From the NCBI RefSeq assembly GCF_004402235.1, contig NZ_SOFS01000005.1, positions 162,606 to 226,605 of the forward strand: 64,000 nucleotides of DNA. The letters run 5' to 3'. The position numbers and the translations under genes are program-made. This document shows, piece after piece, positions 8,441-16,367 of the stretch (the first letter of the stretch is position 1; each line of letters starts with the position of its first letter). This stretch comes from Cryobacterium glucosi. Its GTDB lineage: Bacteria > Actinomycetota > Actinomycetes > Actinomycetales > Microbacteriaceae. The notes beneath the pieces were generated by a model. It was not told the DNA's origin. It searched no databases and saw nothing but the letters and a program-made list of their open reading frames with translations.

Positions 8441-8482
8441 TCCGGTCGAGAGTGACCGCTCAGCGGGTAACTCTCGACCGGA
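8441..8482. repeat. GAGAGT-type hairpin, copy A
   Basis: A perfect 13-bp inverted repeat, TCCGGTCGAGAGT and ACTCTCGACCGGA, with an inner CCGC/GCGG stem. It lies 21 nt after the ffh stop and may terminate ffh. Its GAGAGT...ACTCTC stem resembles the two 61-bp hairpins at 24063 and 40127. Confidence 0.75.
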
Positions 8483-8501
8483 CAGGTATGCCTCGGGCGT
8501 T

Positions 8502-8507
8502 TAGGCT
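8502..8507 (+). promoter_or_regulatory. -10 box, leaderless F420-type oxidoreductase gene
   Basis: TAGGCT, 6 nt, then the ATG at 8514; no SD. Confidence 0.6.
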
Positions 8508-8513
8508 GGGCGC

Positions 8514-9305
8514 ATGACACTCACGAAGCCCGGTCCCGTCCGCATCGGCGCGCAGGTGGCGCCCCAGCATGCCGAGTACACGAAGATCCGCGACACCGTC
8601 GCAGAGGTCGAAGCACTCGGCACCGACGTCGCCTTCAACTGGGACCACTTCTTCCCGCTTTCCGGTGACCCGGACGGGCTGCACTTCGAATCCTGGACGA
8701 TCCTCGCCGCGTGGGCTGAGCAGACCTCCCGGATCGAGATCGGCGCCCTCGTCAACTGCAACAGCTACCGCAACCCCGACCTGCAGGCCGACATGGCCCG
8801 CACGATCGACCACATCAGCGGCGGCCGCTTCATCTTCGGCACCGGCTCCGGCTGGTTCGAGCGCGACTACGACGAGTACGGCTACGAGTTCGGCACCGTC
8901 GGCAGCCGGCTCGACGCCCTCGCGGAGAACCTCCCACGCATCGAGGCGCGCTGGGGCAAGCTCAACCCGCCGCCCACCCGGAAGATCCCGGTGCTGATCG
9001 GCGGAGGTGGGGAGAAGAAGACCCTGCGCATCGTCGCCAAGCACGCCGACATCTGGCATTCCTTCTCGAGCCCCGAGGTACTCGAGCACAAGCTCGGCGT
9101 CCTCGCAGACTGGTGCGCGACGGTCGGGCGCGACCCGGCCGAGATCGAGGTGTCCACGGAGCTGCGCGGCCGCACGGTCGACGAGGCAGACGAGCTCTAT
9201 GCGCTCGGGGCCCGCCTATTCACGATCGGGCTCTCCGGGCCGGCGTATGACCTCGCCCCGCTGACGGACTGGCTGGCCTGGCGCGACGCCAAGAACGCCG
9301 CCTAA
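8514..9305 (+). CDS. LLM-class F420-dependent oxidoreductase
   Basis: This 263-residue protein is a luciferase-like TIM barrel. Diagnostic segments are VAFNWDHFFPLSGDP near residue 42, the ALVNCNSYRNPDLQADMARTI-type strand and helix around 80-100, GGRFIFGTGSGWFERDYDEYGY around 103-122, and IPVLIGGGGEKKTLRIVAKHAD around 160. The family transfers hydride using reduced F420 or FMN; the substrate is unknown. It is somewhat shorter than the usual 290-330 residues. It is convergent with the glutamate-cysteine ligase gene and their stop codons overlap. Confidence 0.85.
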   Translation: MTLTKPGPVRIGAQVAPQHAEYTKIRDTVAEVEALGTDVAFNWDHFFPLSGDPDGLHFESWTILAAWAEQTSRIEIGALVNCNSYRNPDLQADMARTIDHISGGRFIFGTGSGWFERDYDEYGYEFGTVGSRLDALAENLPRIEARWGKLNPPPTRKIPVLIGGGGEKKTLRIVAKHADIWHSFSSPEVLEHKLGVLADWCATVGRDPAEIEVSTELRGRTVDEADELYALGARLFTIGLSGPAYDLAPLTDWLAWRDAKNAA

Positions 9306-10441
9306 ACGGGCAAGGTGCCGCCGCGGAGTTCCGCGCTGAGCGCGGCCACGACGGCGGGCAGGCTGCCGCCGTTCGCCGCGGCGACGCGCAGCTGGCGCTG
9401 GTAGCTTGCGCCGGCATCCAGGATGCCGTTCAGCTGCAGCAGTTCGGTGAGGCAACCGAGGCGTTCCGCGGTGGGGGAGAGCACGCCGATCAGCCGGCGC
9501 ACGTCGTCGGTCACGAGTCGTTCGGCGCCGCTCGAGTCGAGGATGATCTCCGCATCGAGCCCATATCGCGACGCACGCCACTTGTTCTCGCGCACGAACC
9601 ACGGCTGCATGCTCGGGACCGGGCGTCCTGCGTCGAGCTCGGTGGACATCCACTCGACGAGGCACTGGATGAGCGCGGCGATCGCCCCGAGTTCGGTGGC
9701 CGTCGACACGCCGTCGCAGGCGCGAATCTCGATGGTGCCCCAGCGGGCAGAGGGGCGGATGTCCCAGCGCACCTCGGTCATGTCGTCGATGATCCCGGTT
9801 CGGGTCATGTCCTCGACATACCGTTCCCAGCTCGCCCAGTCCTCGAGGATCCAGGGCAGCCCCGCCGTCGGCAGCTGCTGGAACATCTGCGCGCGATTCG
9901 ACGCATAACCGGTCTCGACGCCCGCCCAGAACGGACTGGACGCCGAGAGCGCCTGCAGGTGCGGGAGATAGCCGAGCAGGCCGTTCAGGATCGGGATGAC
10001 CTTGTCGCGGTCCTCGATGCCGACGTGCACGTGGATGCCCCAGATCATCATGTTCCGGCCCCACCACTGGGTGCGGTCGATGAGCTTGTGGTACCGCTCC
10101 TTGTCCGTGACCTCCTGGTCGAACCACTGGCCGAACGGATGCGAGCCGCTGCAGATGAGGTCGACGCCCCGTGGGTCCGTGATCGCCCTGACCTCGTCGA
10201 CCTGGCCGTAGACATCCGCAACGGCGCCCGCCACGGTCGTGTGAACACCGGAGACGAGCTCGACGGTGTTGAGCAGCAGCTCTCCGGTGATGTGCGGGTG
10301 CGGCGACCCGTCGGGGCCGCGCAGGGCATCGAGCACCTCGTCGGCGATGCAGACGAGGTCACCGGTCGACCGGTCGACGAGCGCGATCTCCCATTCGATG
10401 CCGATCGTCGATCGCGCTGATCGGGCGAATTCGATTCCCAC
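9302..10441 (-). CDS. Glutamate-cysteine ligase, YbdK/GCS2 family
   Basis: This 379-residue carboxylate-amine ligase has GIEWEIALVD near the N-terminus (metal- and ATP-binding acidic residues), SGSHPFGQW, IWGIHVHVGIED around residue 135 and ARWGTIEIRACDG around 235, all typical of the YbdK/GCS2 family. These cytoplasmic enzymes ligate glutamate to cysteine or other amines; actinobacterial members often have weak or different activity, and no glutathione synthetase is visible, so the product is uncertain. The GTG start follows AAAGGA at good spacing. Upstream in-frame codons are not supported. Confidence 0.82.
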   Translation of the reverse strand: MGIEFARSARSTIGIEWEIALVDRSTGDLVCIADEVLDALRGPDGSPHPHITGELLLNTVELVSGVHTTVAGAVADVYGQVDEVRAITDPRGVDLICSGSHPFGQWFDQEVTDKERYHKLIDRTQWWGRNMMIWGIHVHVGIEDRDKVIPILNGLLGYLPHLQALSASSPFWAGVETGYASNRAQMFQQLPTAGLPWILEDWASWERYVEDMTRTGIIDDMTEVRWDIRPSARWGTIEIRACDGVSTATELGAIAALIQCLVEWMSTELDAGRPVPSMQPWFVRENKWRASRYGLDAEIILDSSGAERLVTDDVRRLIGVLSPTAERLGCLTELLQLNGILDAGASYQRQLRVAAANGGSLPAVVAALSAELRGGTLPV

Positions 10442-10721
10442 GTGCGGTCCTTTGGTCGCGTGGCACCCGGCTGGGTGCTGGTCACAATCCTGACACCGAT
10501 TGCAGGCGGCCTCCCGCACGAACGCGGAATCCGCTTTCGGCGGACACCCGGTGCCCGGTCGATTATCACATTGGGGCCGACATCTGACAGAATGATTAGT
10601 CGAGTTCTCCTGCGCCCGACCCTCTACTCTGACGCAGGAAAAAACCATCTTGAGCTTGTGCCGAGTGTGCCCCCACGCTCACGGCCCTCAGTTCGCCAAA
10701 AATCAAATACACAGGAGAATT
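10442..10721. promoter_or_regulatory. Divergent intergenic region, ligase / rpsP
   Basis: This 280-bp region must hold the promoters of the ligase gene (minus) and the rpsP superoperon (plus). A CAGAAT at 10588-10593 could be a plus-strand -10 with a leader of about 120 nt ahead of rpsP, which would allow ribosomal-protein feedback, but no convincing -35 lies at the right spacing. No known leader RNA was recognised. Confidence 0.35.
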
Positions 10722-11141
10722 GTGGCTGTCAAAATCCGTCTGAAGCGCATGGGCAAGATTCGTGCGCCGTACTACCGCATCGTTGTGGCCGACTCGCGCA
10801 CCAAGCGCGACGGTCGCGTCATTGAAGAAATCGGCATCTACCACCCCACGCAGGAGCCCTCGGTCATCGAGATCAAGTCCGAGCGTGCACTGTACTGGCT
10901 CGGCGTTGGCGCCCTGCCCACCGAGCAGGTTGAGGCTCTCCTCAAGCTGACCGGCGACTGGGGCAAGTTCAAGGGTGACAAGAACGCCGTCAGCACCGTC
11001 AAGATCAAAGAGGCCAAGGTCGCTTTCGTCGCCGACGAGAAGAAGAAGCCGGTTCTCAAGCCCAAGGCTGAGAAGCCCGTTGTCAAGGAAGAGGCGCCCG
11101 TCGCCGAAGCCGCTGACGCAACAGAAGAGGACAAGGCGTAA
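10722..11141 (+). CDS. rpsP: 30S ribosomal protein S16
   Basis: S16 binds 16S rRNA and stabilises the small-subunit body. The 139-residue protein starts [20 protein letters not shown] and carries [21 protein letters not shown], the universal S16 core (about residues 1-85). The last 55 residues are a Lys/Ala/Glu-rich extension typical of actinobacterial S16. The GTG start has an AGGAGAATT leader. It is the first gene of rpsP-khpA-rimM. Confidence 0.97.
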   Translation: MAVKIRLKRMGKIRAPYYRIVVADSRTKRDGRVIEEIGIYHPTQEPSVIEIKSERALYWLGVGALPTEQVEALLKLTGDWGKFKGDKNAVSTVKIKEAKVAFVADEKKKPVLKPKAEKPVVKEEAPVAEAADATEEDKA

Positions 11142-11143
11142 TT

Positions 11144-11380
11144 TTGCTCGCACCCGCGCTTGAGCACCTCGTCAAGGGAATCGTTGACCACCCGGACGAT
11201 GTGCACGTTGCTGCCCAGAACTCACCGCGTGGCGAGGTGCTCGAGGTTCGCGTGAACCCCGAGGACCTCGGCCGCGTCATCGGTCGTTCCGGACGGACCG
11301 CAAAGGCCCTGCGCACCCTTGTGGCTGCCCTGGCCGATGGCAAGCGCGTGCGGGTCGACGTCGTCGACACCGATTTCTGA
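11144..11380 (+). CDS. khpA: KH-domain RNA-binding protein KhpA
   Basis: This 78-residue protein is one KH domain: ALEHLVKGIVDHPDDV, then the KH loop GRVIGRSGRTAKALRTL (about residues 43-59). KhpA proteins bind small RNAs and mRNAs, usually as dimers with KhpB. The TTG start is 2 nt after the rpsP stop and gives the usual family N-terminus; the SD AAGG lies in the end of rpsP, so translation is coupled. Confidence 0.93.
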   Translation: MLAPALEHLVKGIVDHPDDVHVAAQNSPRGEVLEVRVNPEDLGRVIGRSGRTAKALRTLVAALADGKRVRVDVVDTDF

Positions 11381-11396
11381 GCCGGCGGTGAGCCTC

Positions 11397-12071
11397 GTGA
11401 ACGACACTCTGGTACCCAGAGCCCAGTCGCCCCGAGCCCAGCTGCGGGTTGGTCGCCTGACCAAGGCCCATGGCCTCAAGGGCGCCATCAAGCTCGAACT
11501 GTTCACGGATGACCCGGGGCGACGTTTCGTCCCGGGCGCCGTGTTCACGCTTCAGGTTCCCACCGGGTCCCCGTGGCACGGTAAGAAGATCGAGCTCGTC
11601 GAGCTCCGCTGGTACAACCAGCACGCCGTCGGCTTCTTCAAGGATGTCCCCGACCGGGAAGCGGCTGAGGCACTCGCCAAGGCCATCCTGTGGATCGACC
11701 AGGACGACGACGAAGAATCCGACGAAGAAGACGCCTGGTACGACCACCAGCTCGTCGGCCTCAAGGTCGTGCGTGACGGGGTGCAGATCGGTACCATCGG
11801 CCGTCTCGAACACCTTCCGGCCCAGGACCTCCTGATCGTCAAGACCGCGACCGGTGACGTCATGGTGCCCTTCGTGAAGGCAATCGTTCCCTCCGTCGAC
11901 ATCGCGACGGGTATCGTCACGATCACCCCTCCGCCCGGACTGCTCGAAGAGCTCCCCGAGGAGCCGGACGACGAGCCCGAAACCCCGCTCGAAGCGGATG
12001 CCGCAACCCACGAACCCGACGCCGGTGCCGAGCCGGACGCCGAGCACACACCAGACCAGAACGGCGCATAG
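11397..12071 (+). CDS. rimM: Ribosome maturation factor RimM
   Basis: RimM binds S19 and assists assembly of the 30S head. The 224-residue protein has the N-terminal RimM domain with LRVGRLTKAHGLKGAIKLELFTDDP (in two parts, about residues 13-37) and the PRC-barrel part with YDHQLVGLKVV and DLLIVKTATGDVMVPFVKAIVP. A proline- and acid-rich tail of about 45 residues follows, beyond the usual 170-180 residues. I chose the GTG at 11397 because GGTGAG lies before it; another GTG at 11388 is in frame. Confidence 0.94.
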   Translation: MNDTLVPRAQSPRAQLRVGRLTKAHGLKGAIKLELFTDDPGRRFVPGAVFTLQVPTGSPWHGKKIELVELRWYNQHAVGFFKDVPDREAAEALAKAILWIDQDDDEESDEEDAWYDHQLVGLKVVRDGVQIGTIGRLEHLPAQDLLIVKTATGDVMVPFVKAIVPSVDIATGIVTITPPPGLLEELPEEPDDEPETPLEADAATHEPDAGAEPDAEHTPDQNGA

Positions 12072-12163
12072 GCGCGACCGGGATCAACCCGGGGGAAGGC
12101 GCGCCGCGCCCGCTGGCTCCTCCACTCCCCACGACGCGGCAGCCCTTGCAAGGAGAACCGCCT

Positions 12164-13033
12164 GTGTCGTACGTCCAGCCCGACAAACTCATCGATGACA
12201 TCATTCATTCGGGTGTCGTTAAATCGAACCTGACCATTAAGCAGATGATCATCCGCGGAACCCTGTCCGGGGCGATCCTGGGCGCGGCAACGGCGGTGTC
12301 CCTGACCGCGGCCGCCCAGACCGGGCTTCCCATCGTGGGCGCCGTGCTGTTCCCGGTCGGATTCGCCATTATCCTGCTGCTCGGACTCGAGCTCGTCACG
12401 GGAAGCTTCGCGCTGATCCCGCTCGCGATCCTCGAGGGACGAACGACCATTAAAAAGGGCCTCACCAATTTCGGTGTCGTCATCGCCGCCCACCTGTTCG
12501 GCGCCGTGCTCTTCGGCTTCCTCTACGTCGTCTCGATCACCTACATGGGCACCGTGACCACAGACCCGATGGTCCAGGCCATCGTGCATCTAGCCGAGCA
12601 CAAGGTTCTGCCGTATGAAGCGGTCGGCCCTGGCGGAATCGTCGTCGCGATCATCAAGGCGATGCTCTGTAACTGGATGGTCGCGATCGGCACGATCATG
12701 TTCTACACGTCGAAGTCCACCGCAGGAAAGATCCTCGCGATGTGGCTTCCGGTCACGATCTTCTTCAGCCTCGGACTCGAGCACGCGATCGTGAACATGT
12801 TCGTCATCCCCGCCGGCATGATGCTCGGCGCCCCGATCAGCATCGGCCAGTGGCTGCTCTGGAACCAGATTCCCGTTCTCGTCGGCAACCTGCTCGGTGC
12901 GATCCTTTTCACCGCCCTGCCGGTGTACTTCTCGCACCGCACCCGGGTCAACCGTGCCGCCCACCTGGAAGCGAGCGCTACGACCGCGACCGACGCCGAA
13001 ACCGCGGACGAGTCCGTTCCCGTCCACGCCTAG
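12164..13033 (+). CDS. Formate/nitrite transporter (FNT) family channel
   Basis: This 289-residue membrane protein has six or more hydrophobic segments. FNT features include the VGFAIILLLGLELVTGSFALIP segment (a glycine-rich broken helix, quoted part under twenty: LLLGLELVTGSF), NWMVAIGTIMFY and SLGLEHAIVNMF. FNT pentamers passively conduct formate, nitrite or hydrosulfide. The GTG start follows AAGGAG. The gene sits inside the rimM-trmD part of a ribosome-related operon, which is not the usual arrangement. If it conducts nitrite or HS-, it could relate to the reductase at the left edge, but that is speculation. Confidence 0.88.
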   Translation: MSYVQPDKLIDDIIHSGVVKSNLTIKQMIIRGTLSGAILGAATAVSLTAAAQTGLPIVGAVLFPVGFAIILLLGLELVTGSFALIPLAILEGRTTIKKGLTNFGVVIAAHLFGAVLFGFLYVVSITYMGTVTTDPMVQAIVHLAEHKVLPYEAVGPGGIVVAIIKAMLCNWMVAIGTIMFYTSKSTAGKILAMWLPVTIFFSLGLEHAIVNMFVIPAGMMLGAPISIGQWLLWNQIPVLVGNLLGAILFTALPVYFSHRTRVNRAAHLEASATTATDAETADESVPVHA

Positions 13034-13036
13034 GCT
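13031..13036 (+). promoter_or_regulatory. -10 box of trmD, fused to the upstream stop codon
   Basis: TAGGCT then TTCTTC then the GTG at 13043. The first three bases are the TAG stop codon of the FNT gene. Predicts a leaderless internal promoter for trmD. Confidence 0.6.
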
Positions 13037-13042
13037 TTCTTC

Positions 13043-13819
13043 GTGCGCATCGATATCCTCACCATCTTCCCGGAGTTCTTCTCTGTCCTCGACGTCTCCC
13101 TGCTCGGCAAGGCCAGGCAGTCCGGACTCATCGAGGTGCTCGTGCACAACCTGCGCGACCACACCCACGACCGGCACAACACCGTCGACGACACCCCGTA
13201 CGGCGGCGGCGCCGGCATGGTGATGAAGCCGGAACCCTGGGGCGAGGCTCTCGACGCGATCCTCGACGAGACCACCGACGCGCCCACTGAAGCTGGCGGC
13301 GACGCGGCAGCGGATGCCACGGCGAACGACGCAGGGCCGCTCCTGATCTTCCCGTCCCCGGCCGGCGACCTCTTCACCCAGAAGATGGCCCGCGAACTGG
13401 CCGCCGAACCGCACCTCGTCTTCGGCTGCGGGCGATACGAAGGCATCGACCAACGCGTCTTCGACCACTTCGCCTCCCGCGGGCGCGTCAGGCTGGTCAG
13501 CCTCGGCGACTATGTGCTCAACGGGGGAGAGGTCGCGGTGATGGCCATGATCGAGGCCGTCGGCCGGCTCATCCCCGGCATGGTCGGCAACCCCGAGAGC
13601 CTCGTCGAGGAGTCCCACGAGGACGGACTCCTCGAATACCCGAGCTACACCAAGCCGTCCAGCTGGCGCGGTCTCGACGTACCCCCGGTGCTCCTGAGCG
13701 GCAACCACGGTGCCATCGCTACGTGGCGCCACGACCAGCAGCTCGAGCGCACCATGCGGGTCCGGCCCGACCTTCTGCCTCCAGCGAACGCAGAGCCAGC
13801 CGAAGGCGTCCGCGAGTAG
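13043..13819 (+). CDS. trmD: tRNA (guanine-N1)-methyltransferase TrmD
   Basis: TrmD methylates G37 of tRNA with S-adenosylmethionine and prevents frameshifting. The 258-residue SPOUT enzyme starts [13 protein letters not shown] and has [17 protein letters not shown], the knot region [13 protein letters not shown] and [15 protein letters not shown], and the C-terminal [12 protein letters not shown]. Between the ALDAILDE helix and the next strand there is a low-complexity Ala/Asp-rich insert of about 20 residues (about residues 75-95). The GTG is leaderless, 9 nt after the FNT gene. Confidence 0.97.
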   Translation: MRIDILTIFPEFFSVLDVSLLGKARQSGLIEVLVHNLRDHTHDRHNTVDDTPYGGGAGMVMKPEPWGEALDAILDETTDAPTEAGGDAAADATANDAGPLLIFPSPAGDLFTQKMARELAAEPHLVFGCGRYEGIDQRVFDHFASRGRVRLVSLGDYVLNGGEVAVMAMIEAVGRLIPGMVGNPESLVEESHEDGLLEYPSYTKPSSWRGLDVPPVLLSGNHGAIATWRHDQQLERTMRVRPDLLPPANAEPAEGVRE

Positions 13820-13822
13820 TCT
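13817..13822 (+). promoter_or_regulatory. -10 box fused to the trmD stop codon
   Basis: TAGTCT then GGCTTC then the GTG at 13829. The TAG is the trmD stop. Second consecutive case of this layout. Confidence 0.55.
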
Positions 13823-13828
13823 GGCTTC

Positions 13829-14344
13829 GTGTTCCTACGCAGGGTCTTCTATCGCTGGCAATTCCTTGCCGTGCTCGTGCTTCCGGCGTGGCTCCTGATC
13901 GGCGCGTCCCTCTTCAAGTCGAGCGGATGGGCCGTGCTCGGCAGCTTCTTCGGCGGCATCGTGCTCGGCCTCGGCCTGCTGGCCGTCGCCCTGCTCTTCT
14001 TCGCCCGCACCGAGGTGCGGCTGGAGCGGGCAGTGTCCTGGCGTGACGTCGGCGTGCTCACCCTGTGGCACGCCCTGATCGTGGCCTTCGGCTTCACGGC
14101 GGGTGCGAGCTGGCTGCCGTTCCTGGTCGTGCTCGTCGGGCTCGCAGCCTTCTGGTTCGCCATCTGGGAGCTCTTCGCGAGTGCCAGGAGCCGGATGCAG
14201 GCGATGATCGTGCTGATCGACGAGACCGCCAGAGGTGGGGCCCCGACCGAACCGGCCGCGGGGGAGCATCCGTCGCCCATCGGCTTCGAACCCACCCCGG
14301 ACCCGTCGGTCATCGTCGTGCGGGAGAAGCCGAAAGACACCTAG
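13829..14344 (+). CDS. Small membrane protein of unknown function
   Basis: This 171-residue protein has about four membrane helices: near residues 10-30, 33-60, 74-92 and 96-116. A soluble, proline-rich tail of about 50 residues with IGFEPTPDPSVIVVREKP at the end follows. I do not recognise the family. The gene lies between trmD and rplS with a leaderless GTG start, so it may be transcribed independently of its neighbours. Confidence 0.75.
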   Translation: MFLRRVFYRWQFLAVLVLPAWLLIGASLFKSSGWAVLGSFFGGIVLGLGLLAVALLFFARTEVRLERAVSWRDVGVLTLWHALIVAFGFTAGASWLPFLVVLVGLAAFWFAIWELFASARSRMQAMIVLIDETARGGAPTEPAAGEHPSPIGFEPTPDPSVIVVREKPKDT

Positions 14345-14355
14345 CCGGCCCGGTT

Positions 14356-14383
14356 TTGCCGGAGGCGCGGATCGTGACATAAT
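14356..14383 (+). promoter_or_regulatory. Promoter of rplS
   Basis: A -35 TTGCCG (14356-14361), a 16-bp spacer and a -10 CATAAT (14378-14383). The predicted transcript starts near 14390 and has a leader of about 140 nt before rplS. Confidence 0.6.
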
Positions 14384-14425
14384 CAGCGATTGTGCCGTAG
14401 CATGCCTCTGCCACAGGGGAGCTGC

Positions 14426-14485
14426 ACCGTTCGGCACGGTCTTAACCTCATCAGTCGTCGCCCAGCACGTGTGTGCGCGGGCGAC
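14426..14485 (+). promoter_or_regulatory. Structured rplS leader, two hairpins
   Basis: A small stem ACCGT/ACGGT (about 14426-14441) is followed by a strong hairpin at 14457-14485 with outer stem GTCGCCC/GGGCGAC and inner stem GCAC/GTGC. It lies 45-100 nt upstream of the rplS ATG. A ribosomal-protein autoregulatory leader is possible but no known leader family was recognised. Confidence 0.5.
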
Positions 14486-14529
14486 CTCAGCCGTCTTCGT
14501 CCTGTGGCGGATACAGAGAGCGAACAAAT

Positions 14530-14874
14530 ATGCATATTCTCGACCAGGTGGATGCCCCATCACTCCGGAAGGACATCCCGGCGTTCCGCGCCGGCGATAC
14601 CGTCAAGGTTCACGTCAACATCGTTGAAGGCGCACGCTCGCGCGTGCAGGTCTTCCAGGGTGTCGTCATCGGCCGTTCCGGCGAAGGCGTCCGCGAAACG
14701 TTCTGCGTTCGCAAGGTCAGCTTCCAGGTCGGCGTCGAGCGTACCTTCCCGGTGCACTCCCCGGTTATCGACCACATTGAGGTCGTCACCCGCGGAGACG
14801 TGCGTCGCGCGAAGCTGTACTACCTGCGCAACCTGCGTGGCAAGAAGGCCAAGATCAAGGAAAAGCGCGACTAA
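14530..14874 (+). CDS. rplS: 50S ribosomal protein L19
   Basis: L19 lies at the 30S-50S interface near bridge B8. The 114-residue protein has the expected length and sequence: [53 protein letters not shown] and the basic end [19 protein letters not shown]. The ATG follows a GAGAG element. It has its own promoter and leader upstream, so it can be regulated apart from trmD. Confidence 0.98.
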   Translation: MHILDQVDAPSLRKDIPAFRAGDTVKVHVNIVEGARSRVQVFQGVVIGRSGEGVRETFCVRKVSFQVGVERTFPVHSPVIDHIEVVTRGDVRRAKLYYLRNLRGKKAKIKEKRD

Positions 14875-14915
14875 GACTCGTCACACCCGATTCCCAGCCC
14901 CGGCTGCGTTTCACC

Positions 14916-14952
14916 CTGAGCTCCTGACCCGTACACTGGGTCAGGAGCTCAG
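14916..14952 (+). terminator. 15-bp perfect hairpin between rplS and lepB
   Basis: CTGAGCTCCTGACCC, a 7-nt loop, and the exact complement GGGTCAGGAGCTCAG, with no T-run. It ends 8 nt before the lepB ATG. The loop contains TACACT (14932-14937), a good -10, with TTCACC 16 bp upstream. It may end rplS transcripts, control lepB or both. Confidence 0.7.
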
Positions 14953-14960
14953 GCGGTTTA

Positions 14961-15710
14961 ATGACAGACAATTCTCTGCCCACGCGATCGGATCGCCTGG
15001 CATCAGAAGCACCACAGCGCGGCAAGCGCGGCGTTGCGATCTTCTTTCGCGACCTCTTGATCATTTTTGTGGTGGCGCTGCTCATCTCGTTCCTGATCAA
15101 GACCTTCCTCGTCCGGTCGTTCTACATCCCCTCGGGGTCGATGGAGAACACCCTCCTGGTCAACGACCGCATCATCGTGAACGAGCTGGAACCGAAGCTC
15201 ATGCCCATCCAGCGCGGTGACGTCGTCGTGTTCCGCGATCCCGGCGGGTGGCTCCTCCCGCAGGCTGCCGTGCAGCAGAACCCCGTCGCCGCCGGCCTTG
15301 ACTGGCTCCTTTCCGTCGTCGGCCTCTCCGCGCCGGACAGCAACGACCACCTGATCAAGCGCGTCATCGGACTGCCCGGCGACCACGTCAGCTGCTGCAA
15401 CGCCCTCGGCCAGCTGAGCGTCAACGACGTGCCCCTCTCTGAGCCGTATGTGAACCTCCCTGCCGGGGCGAGCGCCGTGTCCAAGGACAACTTCGACGTC
15501 GTCGTACCGGAGAACTCGCTCTGGGTGATGGGCGACAACCGGTACAACTCCAAGGACTCCCGGTACAACGGGGACACCCCTGGCAAGGGCTTCGTGCCGA
15601 TCGACAACGTCGTCGGCCGCGCCCTCGTGATCAGCTGGCCGCTGTCCCGCTGGACCTGGCTCGACGACTACCCGGAAGTCTTCCGAGGGGTTTCCCCGGA
15701 GACGAAGTAG
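14961..15710 (+). CDS. lepB: Signal peptidase I
   Basis: LepB cleaves signal peptides from exported proteins on the outer face of the membrane. The 249-residue protein has one N-terminal membrane segment (about residues 31-48), the catalytic serine S60 in FYIPSGSMENTL, the general-base lysine K133 in LIKRVIGLPGDHV, and the late box VMGDNRYNSKDSR. This is the single-span actinobacterial form. The start is just downstream of a strong hairpin. Confidence 0.96.
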   Translation: MTDNSLPTRSDRLASEAPQRGKRGVAIFFRDLLIIFVVALLISFLIKTFLVRSFYIPSGSMENTLLVNDRIIVNELEPKLMPIQRGDVVVFRDPGGWLLPQAAVQQNPVAAGLDWLLSVVGLSAPDSNDHLIKRVIGLPGDHVSCCNALGQLSVNDVPLSEPYVNLPAGASAVSKDNFDVVVPENSLWVMGDNRYNSKDSRYNGDTPGKGFVPIDNVVGRALVISWPLSRWTWLDDYPEVFRGVSPETK

Positions 15711-16355
15711 ATGGCCGTCTGCGATCCGACCCTCGAGGTCGAGCTCGGCCTGCTCGCCGAAGGCGCGAGCTGCGTGATCGGCTGCGACGAGGTCGGACGT
15801 GGTGCCCTCGCCGGACCGGTCGGGGTCGGCGTCGCCGCGATCGACGGCACGCACGGCGCGATGCCGGTCGGTCTCCGCGACTCGAAGATGCTCAGCGAGC
15901 GGCGCCGTGAGGCCCTCGCACCGCTCGCGGTCGCCTGGGTGCTGCACTCCGCGGTCGGACTCGCCTCCGCGAAGGAGGTGGACGAGATCGGCATCATCGC
16001 CGCACTCGGGCTCGCGGGCAAACGGGCCCTCGCCGAACTGTTCGCCGCCGGCGTGGACGTCCGGGGGAGCGTCGTGCTGCTCGACGGCAACGACGACTAC
16101 CTCAACAAGGCCCTCGCGACGCCCCTCTCCGTGCTGACCCGGATCAAGGCCGACCAGGACTGTGCGTCCGTGTCCGCGGCATCCGTGATCGCGAAGGTGC
16201 ACCGCGACCGGCTGATGATCGCAGCGGATGCGGTCACGCCCGGCTACGGGTGGGCGGGCAACAAGGGCTACGGCAGTGCGGAGCACATGGCTGCGATCGG
16301 GCGCCTCGGACCGACAGGGCTCCATCGCAAATCGTGGCTGACCATCTCAGCGTAG
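15711..16355 (+). CDS. rnhB: Ribonuclease HII
   Basis: RNase HII cuts RNA in RNA-DNA hybrids and starts removal of misincorporated ribonucleotides. The 214-residue protein has the catalytic motif GCDEVGRGALAGP (about residues 23-35), VLLDGNDDY and KADQDCASVSAASVIAKVHRD in two parts (about 146-166). The ATG directly follows the lepB TAG, so it belongs to the lepB operon. Confidence 0.96.
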   Translation: MAVCDPTLEVELGLLAEGASCVIGCDEVGRGALAGPVGVGVAAIDGTHGAMPVGLRDSKMLSERRREALAPLAVAWVLHSAVGLASAKEVDEIGIIAALGLAGKRALAELFAAGVDVRGSVVLLDGNDDYLNKALATPLSVLTRIKADQDCASVSAASVIAKVHRDRLMIAADAVTPGYGWAGNKGYGSAEHMAAIGRLGPTGLHRKSWLTISA

Positions 16356-16358
16356 GAT
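16353..16358 (+). promoter_or_regulatory. -10 box fused to the rnhB stop codon
   Basis: TAGGAT, 9 nt, then the ATG at 16368. The TAG is the rnhB stop. It predicts a very short leader for the DUF2469 gene. Confidence 0.5.
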
Positions 16359-16367
16359 TGTCTCACC

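Noticed and set aside
14384..14529. The known Firmicutes L19 leader
   Set aside because: The hairpins do not obviously match that leader; I report it only as a candidate structured leader.
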